Source: Chloroflexota bacterium (lineage in GTDB: Bacteria; Chloroflexota; Ktedonobacteria; Ktedonobacterales; JADMIN01). Taken from it: a DNA stretch of 64,000 bases. Location: positions 62,001-126,000 of the forward strand of contig JAJPKE010000010.1 in assembly GCA_021323855.1 (NCBI GenBank). Reading direction: 5' to 3'. This document shows, piece after piece, positions 26,428 through 33,581 of the stretch. A program made the position numbers and the translations under genes. The first letter of the stretch is position 1, and each line of letters begins with the position of its first letter. The notes beneath the pieces were generated by a model. It saw only the letters and a list, made by a program, of their open reading frames with translations. It was not told where the DNA came from and made no database searches.

Positions 26428-26749
26428 GCGCTTTCCCTTTCGCAGATGCGAAAAACAGATGTTCTAGTGGCAGTCGTTAGTGTACCACACAGCATACCAT
26501 CAGCAGCGGCGGTCTGTCCCATTTGGTAGCTCGTAGCGTGCGAGACTCGACAATGGACGATTTGACGCGGCTGTATCATGAACCACTATCCATACGTTCT
26601 ATGGGATAGAAGTGTAAGCGGATGAGGAATTGGCCTGATGGCAGCGTATATCTGCATTGGATAGTAGTTGTATCGTTATGCGTGGTGGAAAAGCTGTTAC
26701 GCCGTATGCCGGAAATAACACACATGAGATGCTGAAGATGGGTTGAGGA
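26428..26749. other. Divergent intergenic region of 322 bases
   Basis: This separates the divergent DinG-like and lipoprotein genes and presumably holds both promoters. No gene is credible here. An imperfect hairpin (26586-26609, CTATCCATA paired with TATGGGATAG) is the only structure seen. Confidence 0.5.
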
Positions 26750-27385
26750 ATGATAAAGCAGTATTGTGACGGCCTTAGCGGGTCGGAGTTTACCCACGCC
26801 GTTAGCCCCCATGCGGCACATCGCCGCCGGTGGCGCGCACTGGCCGTCTGTCTGGCGCTGCTCGTCGTGCTGGCGTTCGCTGGCTGTGCTGGTGGGCAAT
26901 CCGGCGACGGGAGTGGTACACCGCCGTCTACCGCGAGCCACGGAACCACGCCGGGCGCAGGCGCGCAGAGTGCTACGCCGGCAGGGCCAGGCTACGTGCA
27001 GATTACTGACCTCAATGCGTTCCGCCAGCAGCTTTCCTCCGCTTTTTCCAGCAACACCTGGTCCAAGCTGCTACCATTCCTCAGCCCGGCATTTTCCTTT
27101 CAAGGATTGAATAGCGGTGGCAACCGGATGGTGATGCCTGATTCGGCTGTTGACTTTTCGCAACTCTATAAGTCTGGCGGGCCGTGGTCGCAGTCATCGC
27201 AGTATGAAGTGAACATCCACTATTGTTACGCGGGCAATACTCCGGCGAACCAGCAGATGGGCTTCGATGGCGGCGGCGGCTCGTTTATCCTGGTTGGCAT
27301 AGAGCGCTGGCAGGGCGTATGGTTGATTGCATGGGCTTTCCAGGACCCTAACGGCGGCCAGGATGGCTGCGCTGCTCCAGGATAG
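26750..27385 (+). CDS. Putative lipoprotein of unknown function
   Basis: A 211-residue protein. After a basic N-terminus it has a hydrophobic core and a lipobox (LAFAGC, Cys at about residue 46). A Gly/Ser/Thr/Pro-rich linker follows, then a globular domain of about 130 residues with VQITDLNAFRQQLSSAFSSNTW and an ending rich in Gly (GFDGGGGSFILVGIERWQGVWLIAWAFQDP). The layout suggests a small alpha+beta domain, possibly NTF2/SnoaL-like, on the outer face of the membrane. I do not recognise the family. The ATG at 26750 has TTGAGGA directly before it. Confidence 0.7.
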   Translation: MIKQYCDGLSGSEFTHAVSPHAAHRRRWRALAVCLALLVVLAFAGCAGGQSGDGSGTPPSTASHGTTPGAGAQSATPAGPGYVQITDLNAFRQQLSSAFSSNTWSKLLPFLSPAFSFQGLNSGGNRMVMPDSAVDFSQLYKSGGPWSQSSQYEVNIHYCYAGNTPANQQMGFDGGGGSFILVGIERWQGVWLIAWAFQDPNGGQDGCAAPG

Positions 27386-27387
27386 CC

Positions 27388-27421
27388 CCCACCCCCAGCC
27401 CCCCTAGCTGCGGGGAGAGGC
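27388..27421. repeat. Degraded copy of the C-rich palindromic repeat
   Basis: CCCCCACCCCCAGCCCC matches the core of the copies at 30257 and 30934, followed by a poorly paired GCGGGGAGAGG arm. It sits three bases after the lipoprotein stop, between convergent genes, where it may act as a terminator. Confidence 0.6.
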
Positions 27422-27507
27422 AGACGGAGGTGGCGATTCATACTCAGCCCTTCCCTGATGGCGGGAGAGAAGCTAGGATAGCAAGAGTCCCAGCTATCCA
27501 ACCGTGT

Positions 27508-28491
27508 TCACAAGCCGCCTGCTAGAATGAGGCGGAACCCCATACTGTCGTCTGGCTCAGTAGGAGCGTTGCCGTTGCGATTGGCCGAGCGGGCTTCTGA
27601 GGCGGAATTACCCCAAGAGCCACCCCGCAGAACGCGCGTTCCTGTGATCTCTGGGTCCTCACGTCCGTCATCAGCAAGGTAGGGGTACGGTCGAAACAGG
27701 CTGGTCGTCCACTCCCAGACGTTGCCCGCGAGGTCGTGTACGCCATAGGGGCTTTTGTCGCCCCGTTCGGCAAAGGCACCTACCGGAGTTGGCACATCAT
27801 CGAGGGGTTTGTGCGGTTTGGCCATCACGTGTGCGAGCAGCGAACGCCACTTGCCCATCATGCCTGAGTCCACATTATGCTGCTCGTGATTGAGTATCCA
27901 GGCGTCGAACTCGTCTATGTTGGCGCGCGATGAGTCCCACTGATTCCCCCACGGGTAGATGCGACCGTCTGTGCCACGCGCCGCTTTTTCCCACTCTGCC
28001 TCCGTGGGCAGGCGCCATGTCTGGCCTGTCAGTCGTGCAAGCCAAGCCGCATACGCTATTGCATCCGCCCATGAGATGCAGGTCACAGGCATGTCCAATC
28101 TCTGCAATTGGTAGGTCCACGTGATGAGACCATAGTGCGGCTTGCGCACGATCCCAGCCCGCACGGCGCAGTCATATTCGGCCACTGTCACCGGATAGGC
28201 TCCAATTTGATAGGATTCCGTCTCGACAGTGTGCTGGGGTAACTCGTTGTCCTTCGCCTCTGTGTCCTGTTGTCGGTTGCTCCCCATGAGGAAGGGTCCT
28301 GCTTCGATCTGGCATAGGGGCGGCGTGATATACCACTCTTCGCTGGCGGCTCCGGTGTGGCGCACGAAGCCCAAGTCTGCCAGCCGCTGAGGGAAACGTT
28401 CCGCTATGGGGGGAGGGACGAGGCGCTCCCGCTCCCGTTCCATCTGTGCGCGCTGTCGTGCAACGCGCCCGCCCGAACTATTGCCCGGCAT
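27508..28491 (-). CDS. Formylglycine-generating-enzyme / SUMF1-domain protein
   Basis: A 327-residue protein. After about 55 basic, Arg/Glu-rich residues comes a C-type-lectin-like FGE domain: IEAGPFLMGSN, YQIGAYPVTVAEYD, PVTCISWADAIAYAAWLA, WRLPTEAEWEKAARG, VHDLAGNVWEWT, VLRGGSWG and MGFRLILAG at the end. The copper-binding active-site Cys pair of true formylglycine-generating enzymes is not apparent and no sulfatase is nearby, so it is more likely one of the many non-catalytic or differently acting FGE-domain proteins. The ATG at 28491 has GGAGAGGTGATA in front; the open frame upstream to 28587 is dismissed. Confidence 0.85.
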   Translation of the reverse strand: MPGNSSGGRVARQRAQMERERERLVPPPIAERFPQRLADLGFVRHTGAASEEWYITPPLCQIEAGPFLMGSNRQQDTEAKDNELPQHTVETESYQIGAYPVTVAEYDCAVRAGIVRKPHYGLITWTYQLQRLDMPVTCISWADAIAYAAWLARLTGQTWRLPTEAEWEKAARGTDGRIYPWGNQWDSSRANIDEFDAWILNHEQHNVDSGMMGKWRSLLAHVMAKPHKPLDDVPTPVGAFAERGDKSPYGVHDLAGNVWEWTTSLFRPYPYLADDGREDPEITGTRVLRGGSWGNSASEARSANRNGNAPTEPDDSMGFRLILAGGL

Positions 28492-28630
28492 TATCACCTC
28501 TCCGTCTATAGTAGAGACGCCTATGCAGCGCAGCGTAGCCTGTATTCCCAACAATCCATTACAAAACATTCTTAAAATTGAGAGCAACCACCGGGCATAG
28601 AGAACTTCCCTACCAATAGGTCAACGATGT

Positions 28631-28664
28631 TCACCTCACCCCCTCTTCTGCGAGGAGAGAGGGG
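28631..28664. repeat. Copy of the C-rich palindromic repeat
   Basis: TCACCTCACCCCCTC followed by a short loop and GAGGAGAGAGGGG. This is the same unit as at 33363, 41103 and 58658 but shortened in the middle. It lies 10 bp after the stop of the HerA-type gene, in the gap before the FGE-domain gene. Confidence 0.75.
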
Positions 28665-28673
28665 TATAAAGTC

Positions 28674-30428
28674 TCAATGCTTGAAGATGGAGATAGGCGC
28701 GTTGTCACGTTGTAGCGGCGCGGCATCGCGGGCGCGTGTCTCCTGCGCTTCGTCGCCGTAGTAGCCCAGCCACTCGGCGGGCGCATCTTTGCTCTCGCCA
28801 CCGTGCGGCGTGATGCGCTGGCGCACGCGACAGATCACCGGCGTGTTGATGGCGCTGCCGGCAACGATGGCCTGCCCTTTGGAGAGCGCCGGCAGGTTAT
28901 CCAGCAGATCGCGCCCAACGCCCTCGACGGCGGTGGCGACGCTCTTCTGGTCCACTTCGTTGACGATGCGCATGATGCACTGCGTCAGGCATTGGCTCAA
29001 TACATCGGCGTCTAGCTTGCCGGGACGCTGGCTAATCAGTCCGATGCCCATGCCAAACTTACGCCCCTCGGCGAGCGCCTGCTTGAGAATACCTTTTGAG
29101 ATGCTGTCACCATCGTGCGGCGCGAAGTGGTGCGCCTCCTCGATCAAGATAAAGACAGGATAGGGTAGATACTTTTCGTCGCCATCCTGCACTTTGTGTC
29201 GCTCTGTCTCCATCCGCGCTCTGTAGATTCGGCGCAACAGTGTCGCCACAATCACCTGCTGGTCGCGCTCGTCCACTTCGTCCACTTGCAGCACTGTACA
29301 CTTGCCTGGCTGTAGTATCTCACGCAGTCCTAGATGAGTGCTTTCATCGAAGACAAAATTATTGCGCCCAAGCCGTTCTTCTATTTTCCAACTTAATGCT
29401 GCAACAGTGCTGTTACCACTATCATCACCGCTCTCATCATTTTTGTATTGACCCACCTCAATCACTGCTTTTTTGAGTTCTTCTGCGCTCCATACTCCAC
29501 CCTTTTTCTCTTTTGTCAATTTATCGTATGCCTGCCCAAGATAATGATGCTGCTTATCGGTCATGCCTGGGAGCAGGTAGCGCAGGTCGGCCAGGCTGAG
29601 CGTGTTCAGCCGCACCTTCACCTGATCGTGCAGGTAGACGCGCGCCCGCGCCTGGTATCGCTGGCGACGGCGCGGCGAATGGCCATCCGCTGCTCCTGAC
29701 TGCTCCTCGAATTCCCGGTGGTTGGCGATTTCCTGCAAGGTGCTATATTCGCCGTGTGGATCAATGATGAGGACGGCGGCGCGATTGGTGGGGCGCATCA
29801 ATTCTTCGATGACAACGCTGGCGAGGTAGCTCTTGCCGGCGCCGGTGCTGGCGATGATTGCCAGATGGGTACTGACCAACTCTTTCACATCCAGCACCAC
29901 CGGCACATGCCCCTCGCCACGGGTGAGCAGCGAGCCGATAGTCGCGCTGCCGTTCGCTCCGGATTGCTTGCGCGAGAGAACGCCTGCGAGCAGCGCATCG
30001 TCTGCCAGATAGATTGGCGTGCCGGAGCTTGGCGGAATCCAGGGGTTGACGAAGGTGCCGAGCGCGCTGTCGTAATAACCCATGATGGCGACGTGTAGCT
30101 CAAAGAGGTCACTGGCGCGCTGATCGTAACCTACCAGCGCCGCCACCTGGCTCGGCGCAACCTCCGGCTCCGAGAGAAACGTGTCGGGATACAGTTGCAC
30201 CGGCACGCGATGCTGGATGCGCCCCAACACACGCTTTGGCCGCGTCTCATCTGCCTCCCCTCTCCCGCGCACGGGGGAGGGGCTGGGGGTGGGGGCTTCC
30301 AGTTCATAGTAGACGTATTCGCCGTTTTTCAGCAGCCGCTGCTCGTCGCGCGAAATGAAGGTATATTCGTGAATCGTCTCGCCCGGCCCTTTGGTGATGC
30401 CGACCGGATGGGTATATTCGCCAGCCAT
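28674..30428 (-). CDS. HerA-type hexameric ATPase (DUF87, HAS-barrel)
   Basis: A 584-residue ATPase of the HerA/FtsK superfamily. The N-terminus (about 1-95) looks like a HAS-barrel. The DUF87 P-loop is ASTGAGKSYLA (STGAGKS at 194-200), then IIDPHGEY, later FILIEEAHHFAP (Walker B) and LISQRPGKLDADVLSQC. HerA-type ATPases pump DNA and usually work with a nuclease such as NurA in end resection, or with Sir2-type partners in defence. Residues about 45-58 (APTPSPSPVRGRGE) are encoded by a copy of the dispersed palindromic repeat and would form a flexible insertion in the barrel. It begins 13 bp after its upstream partner gene. Confidence 0.87.
   Translation of the reverse strand: MAGEYTHPVGITKGPGETIHEYTFISRDEQRLLKNGEYVYYELEAPTPSPSPVRGRGEADETRPKRVLGRIQHRVPVQLYPDTFLSEPEVAPSQVAALVGYDQRASDLFELHVAIMGYYDSALGTFVNPWIPPSSGTPIYLADDALLAGVLSRKQSGANGSATIGSLLTRGEGHVPVVLDVKELVSTHLAIIASTGAGKSYLASVVIEELMRPTNRAAVLIIDPHGEYSTLQEIANHREFEEQSGAADGHSPRRRQRYQARARVYLHDQVKVRLNTLSLADLRYLLPGMTDKQHHYLGQAYDKLTKEKKGGVWSAEELKKAVIEVGQYKNDESGDDSGNSTVAALSWKIEERLGRNNFVFDESTHLGLREILQPGKCTVLQVDEVDERDQQVIVATLLRRIYRARMETERHKVQDGDEKYLPYPVFILIEEAHHFAPHDGDSISKGILKQALAEGRKFGMGIGLISQRPGKLDADVLSQCLTQCIMRIVNEVDQKSVATAVEGVGRDLLDNLPALSKGQAIVAGSAINTPVICRVRQRITPHGGESKDAPAEWLGYYGDEAQETRARDAAPLQRDNAPISIFKH
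30257..30300 (-). repeat. C-rich palindromic repeat inserted in frame in the HerA-type gene
   Basis: In coding orientation it reads GGAAGCCCCCACCCCC, AGCCCCTCCCCC, GTGCGCGGGAGAGGGG. The 21-base stretch centred on CCCAGCCCC is identical to the copy at 30934-30976, in opposite orientation to the gene. The stem pairs CCCCTCCCCCG-type and GGGAGAGGGG-type arms. It adds about 14 residues and keeps the frame. Confidence 0.85.
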
Positions 30429-30441
30429 CGCGTAATCCTTC

Positions 30442-31299
30442 CTATCCCGCCGTCTGAACTTTCATCTTCCAGGCGAAGTTGCGCTTGACAATCGAGAGCA
30501 GCGCGCCGTTCTCCGGGAAGAGCCGTTCGAGCCGTTCGATGGTGCGTAGCATCGCCACCGGCAGCAGCGAGTGATCCAGCGCCAGCGCATGCGGCAGATA
30601 GCCCATGTGCAGATAGGGGTGCGCGCCGCCGGGTGCGCCATAATCGGGGAAGAAGTGGAAGGCGCGGATGGCTGTGTCATCCAGCGCGGAGACCTCAGCG
30701 CCGAGGTCCAGCGCCAGCGGCGGGATACCATGCGACACCTGTGTGACCGTGCCGCCGTTGCCCAGCGCCATCGTGCCGAGCAGGAGAATCGAGACCAGCA
30801 CAGCGCGCTCTGTGAGGTAATCCGGCGAGAAGAGCGCGACCTGTTCGTCGTTCGAGAGGCGCGGTCCCAGCGTACCGAAGGCTGGATTGACGAGAATGGT
30901 GTCATAGATCAGGCCGATGGCCCAATGTGTGTGAAGGCCTCCACCCCCAGCCCCTCCCCCGCGCACGGGAGAGGGGAGTTGAGGACGCGCGGGAATGATG
31001 GCGCTTTGCATGCCTGGGGAGACTTCGATGGCGTCGCTTTGCAGGAGCAGCGGCGACATGAGCACATCAGCCGTTGCCGCGCGAGCGGGTGATAAGCGGA
31101 GCGGTACACGCACGAAATTGCCGAAGGCGTAGTCCGCTGGTTCGGGCGGCGCAGCAATCTCGCCCTGCGCAAACACTTGACAGGTATAGCGCACATGCGA
31201 TTCCGAACGCACGATCTTGCCGATGCCAATGCCACTATCGCTATCGTTCCCAATACCAACGCTGATGCTGCCGTTTGCCGGATGTGTCACGTGTGCCAT
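30442..31299 (-). CDS. HerA-associated protein with HAS-barrel-like N-terminus, unknown function
   Basis: A 285-residue protein directly upstream of, and coupled to, the HerA-type ATPase (13 bp gap). Residues 25-70 (IGKIVRSESHVRYTCQVF, then DYAFGNFVRVPL) look like a HAS-barrel, the assembly module shared by HerA ATPases and partners. The rest has DEQVALFSPDYLTERAVLVSILLLG and conserved-looking HMGYLPHALALDHSLL. I do not see the DGS and DE nuclease motifs of NurA. The N-terminus has a small simple-sequence tract (NDSDSGIGIGK). Residues 107-122 (QLPSPVRGGGAGGGGL) are encoded by the dispersed repeat. It may be a regulator or adaptor of the ATPase. Confidence 0.68.
   Translation of the reverse strand: MAHVTHPANGSISVGIGNDSDSGIGIGKIVRSESHVRYTCQVFAQGEIAAPPEPADYAFGNFVRVPLRLSPARAATADVLMSPLLLQSDAIEVSPGMQSAIIPARPQLPSPVRGGGAGGGGLHTHWAIGLIYDTILVNPAFGTLGPRLSNDEQVALFSPDYLTERAVLVSILLLGTMALGNGGTVTQVSHGIPPLALDLGAEVSALDDTAIRAFHFFPDYGAPGGAHPYLHMGYLPHALALDHSLLPVAMLRTIERLERLFPENGALLSIVKRNFAWKMKVQTAG
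30934..30976 (+). repeat. C-rich palindromic repeat inserted in frame in the HerA-partner gene
   Basis: A second in-gene copy, 635 bp from the copy in the HerA-type gene and in the opposite orientation. On the plus strand it reads AAGGCCTCCACCCCC, AGCCCCTCCCCC, GCGCACGGGAGAGGGG. It encodes PSPVRGGGAGGGG in the gene's frame. No frameshift results. Confidence 0.85.
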
Positions 31300-31391
31300 G
31301 TTTCCACCGCCTGTACAGATGTTCCTGCCTTGTTGGGAAGTATATCATGTCCGGCGTGGGACAGACGGGCAGTGCGACATTCTAGTACTGG

Positions 31392-31515
31392 TGTACGGGC
31401 GCCTCGCGGCTTTGAAAAGCTGGCGCACGCAACGATGGACTAAAGTCCGCAGAACCAATGGCGCATTGTCCCTGACTTCAGCCCGTACTGTACGTGCGTC
31501 GGCTGTTTACAGCCG
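31392..31515. repeat. Cluster of REP-like palindromes between genes
   Basis: An inverted pair GTACGGGC (31393-31400) and GCCCGTAC (31481-31488) flanks a 12-base palindrome GGACTAAAGTCC (31437-31448). It is followed by CGGCTGTTTACAGCCG (31500-31515), a 7-bp stem. The 230-base gap between the HerA partner and the next gene is mostly this. The GGACTAAAGTCC / CGGCTG-type palindromes resemble REP elements or decayed IS200-like ends; no transposase is present. Confidence 0.6.
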
Positions 31516-31529
31516 AGAATACAGGACGC

Positions 31530-32192
31530 TTATTTCTTCTTATGCGGCGTCTGAGTCGGCACAACAGTCTGTGTGGGATGCGGCGTAGCGGTGGCCGTGT
31601 GCCCTGGCTGCAAGAGACTCATTCCGCTGATGCCAAGCGCGATCACACCGATGCAGGCCAGCGCCGCCAGCCCGATCACGAGTGCCAGCACCAGCATACT
31701 CTTCCAGCGTTCCACCGGACGGAAGCGCTGCGGCGGCTTGAGCGGCAGCGGCCTGGGGCGCGGCACTGGCGCCCGACCTGTCATGGCAATATGCGTGCGT
31801 GTCTGCCAGAAGTCCTCTTCCTCCACCCAGTGTTCAGAGGGAACTTTGGGATAGATACCGGAGACATCTTTGAAGAGCGCCGATGGCTGGCGGTCATCCT
31901 CCGTTTCATCCGGCAACTGAATAATGGATGGAACGGACGATGCCGGTAAGCGCGCCGGAACTGGCGAGGCTGGCGGCGGGCTAACTGGGAATGCTGGTGT
32001 CTGCTGTGTAACCGGCGCTGGGCGCGACACGAGCTTCTGCCCATTCTGCTGTTCTGGCATGATGGGCGGTTCACTGGCAACGTGCCCATTTGCGAGCGGC
32101 TCGCTCTCGGCTGAAGCTGCTAAAGGTCGTTCAGCCGTATCAGTCGTTATCTTTGCCGTATTTGACGAGTTTGCTGTGGTGTCCTCGGCCAC
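31530..32192 (-). CDS. Single-pass membrane protein, Pro/Ser-rich, unknown function
   Basis: A 220-residue protein with a long hydrophilic, Pro/Ser/Glu-rich N-terminal part. A possible short motif follows (PSIIQLPDETEDDRQP and EHWVEEEDFWQTRTHIAM), then a Pro/Arg stretch and one membrane segment (about 168-195). The tail is Thr/Pro-rich and ends in four basic residues (HKKK). The topology is probably N-inside. I recognise no family. The GTG at 32192 has GAAGGAG 8 bases upstream. It stands alone between a repeat cluster and psuG. Confidence 0.68.
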   Translation of the reverse strand: MAEDTTANSSNTAKITTDTAERPLAASAESEPLANGHVASEPPIMPEQQNGQKLVSRPAPVTQQTPAFPVSPPPASPVPARLPASSVPSIIQLPDETEDDRQPSALFKDVSGIYPKVPSEHWVEEEDFWQTRTHIAMTGRAPVPRPRPLPLKPPQRFRPVERWKSMLVLALVIGLAALACIGVIALGISGMSLLQPGHTATATPHPTQTVVPTQTPHKKK

Positions 32193-32364
32193 AATAGACG
32201 CTCCTTCAGACGCCGCCAGTTACCCTCCGTAGCTCGCCATTGAGCAGAGGGCGCTGACCCTGCGAGCAGCCGCCTCTGGCTGCCGATCAATGATTGCAAG
32301 CAAATAGTATGCCAATTATACAGGCACATTGCTCGCTCTAGTAGACGCCTGGGGAGCCGATTTG

Positions 32365-33330
32365 TTACACCGTAATTGTGCTGAGGCTGGCGAGTGAGCA
32401 GGCGATGCGCGCGGCGAGGCGCGCATTGTTGAGCAGCAGCGCCCGGTTTGCGCTCACACTCTCGCCGCCGGTCAATTCCGCGACGCGCGCCAGCAAGAAC
32501 GGGGTGGTTGCCGCACCGCGAATGTGTTGCTCCTCGGCCTCGCGGAGCGCCTGCGCAATGGCGGCTTCGGCCACATCGGCGGCAAGCGCATGTTCCGCCG
32601 GAATCGGGCAGGTGACGAGCAATCCGCCGCCCAGACCGCATTGCCACTGGATATGTGCCATCGCCGCCACCTCATCCGGCGTGTCGGCGCGGTGCGGAAC
32701 CGGCAACCCGCTGCTGCGTGTATAAAATGCTGGTAGTTCATCGGTGCCGTAGCCAATCACCGGCACGCTCTGCGTTTCCAGATATTCCAGTGTCATCGGT
32801 AGGTCGAGGATAGCTTTCGCGCCTGCGCAGACGGTAACGACCGGCGAACGCGACAGTTCGATCAGGTCGGCGGAGATATCGAGGGTTTGCGCAGCGCCGC
32901 GATGCACGCCGCCGATGCCGCCGGTGGCGAAGACACGGATGCCCGCCAGCGCGGCGCAGGCAAGTGTGCCGGCGACGGTGGTGGCAGCAATGGCTTTGCG
33001 GGCGAGCGCGGGCGCGAGGTCGCGGCGGCTGGCTTTCAACACATGCTCGGCGGTCGCCAATCGTTCGATGCCCGCCGCGTCCAGCCCGGCGACGATCTGC
33101 CCATCCATCAGCGCAATCGTCGCAGGCGTCGCTCCCTCCGCACGCACGGCGTCCTCCATTGCGCGGGCGACCTCCACATTGGCGGGCCACGGCAGGCCAT
33201 GCGCGATCACGGTAGATTCGAGCGCCACGACCGGCTCACCTGCCGCCAGCGCCGCGCGCACCGGCTCCGCAATCTGAAGATATTGCTCTATCTGCTGAGT
33301 ATGCTGCTGGTCTGCTGACATTTGTGGCAT
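32365..33330 (-). CDS. psuG: Pseudouridine-5'-phosphate glycosidase
   Basis: A 321-residue protein that reversibly splits pseudouridine 5'-phosphate to uracil and ribose 5-phosphate. Family motifs in order are VVALESTVIAHGLPWPANVEVA, ATIALMDGQIVAGL, AATTVAGTLACAALAGIRVFATGGIGGVHRGA, VVTVCAGAKAILDL and ESVSANRALLLNNARLAARIA. The ATG at 33330 has AGGGA 7 bases upstream; M31 of the longer frame (33351) and an ATG at 33321 are alternatives. The psuK kinase that usually accompanies it is not in the window. The MITE-like element lies immediately upstream, inside its probable promoter. Confidence 0.93.
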   Translation of the reverse strand: MPQMSADQQHTQQIEQYLQIAEPVRAALAAGEPVVALESTVIAHGLPWPANVEVARAMEDAVRAEGATPATIALMDGQIVAGLDAAGIERLATAEHVLKASRRDLAPALARKAIAATTVAGTLACAALAGIRVFATGGIGGVHRGAAQTLDISADLIELSRSPVVTVCAGAKAILDLPMTLEYLETQSVPVIGYGTDELPAFYTRSSGLPVPHRADTPDEVAAMAHIQWQCGLGGGLLVTCPIPAEHALAADVAEAAIAQALREAEEQHIRGAATTPFLLARVAELTGGESVSANRALLLNNARLAARIACSLASLSTITV

Positions 33331-33362
33331 GTATCGTTCCCTTGTTGGCATGGATGACGGTG

Positions 33363-33546
33363 GAGACCTCACCCCGGCCTGCGGCCACCCCTCTCCCACG
33401 AGGAGAGGGGGGCATAGGCGTGTGTATCGGCGATCCGGCAAGATATTTCCTACCCCGCCCGCGAGAAGAGAACCGGACGCACTCGGCTAAAATGCCCCGC
33501 TCGCGGCCCCTCTCCTCGCGGGAGAGGGGGTAGGGGGTGAGGTCTC
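33363..33546. mobile_element. MITE-like element built from two inverted copies of the C-rich repeat
   Basis: A 184-base segment bounded by perfect 13-base terminal inverted repeats, GAGACCTCACCCC (33363-33375) and GGGGTGAGGTCTC (33534-33546). Each end continues into a hairpin with 9-bp arms: CCCCTCTCC / GGAGAGGGG around CACGA on the left, and the same arms around TCGCG on the right. About 90 bases of unrelated DNA with no reading frame lie between. There is no obvious target-site duplication. It fills the gap between psuG and the zinc-ribbon membrane protein gene. Confidence 0.6.
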
Positions 33547-33581
33547 TTTCAACCACCGGCCATTCCCCGCAGCCCCATCGT

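Noticed and set aside
27508..28491. True sulfatase-modifying formylglycine-generating enzyme
   Set aside because: The active-site Cys pair is not seen and no sulfatase gene is near; the SUMF1 domain alone does not prove this activity.
28674..31299. Classical HerA-NurA repair pair
   Set aside because: The partner lacks the NurA metal-binding motifs; kept only as a HerA-associated protein.
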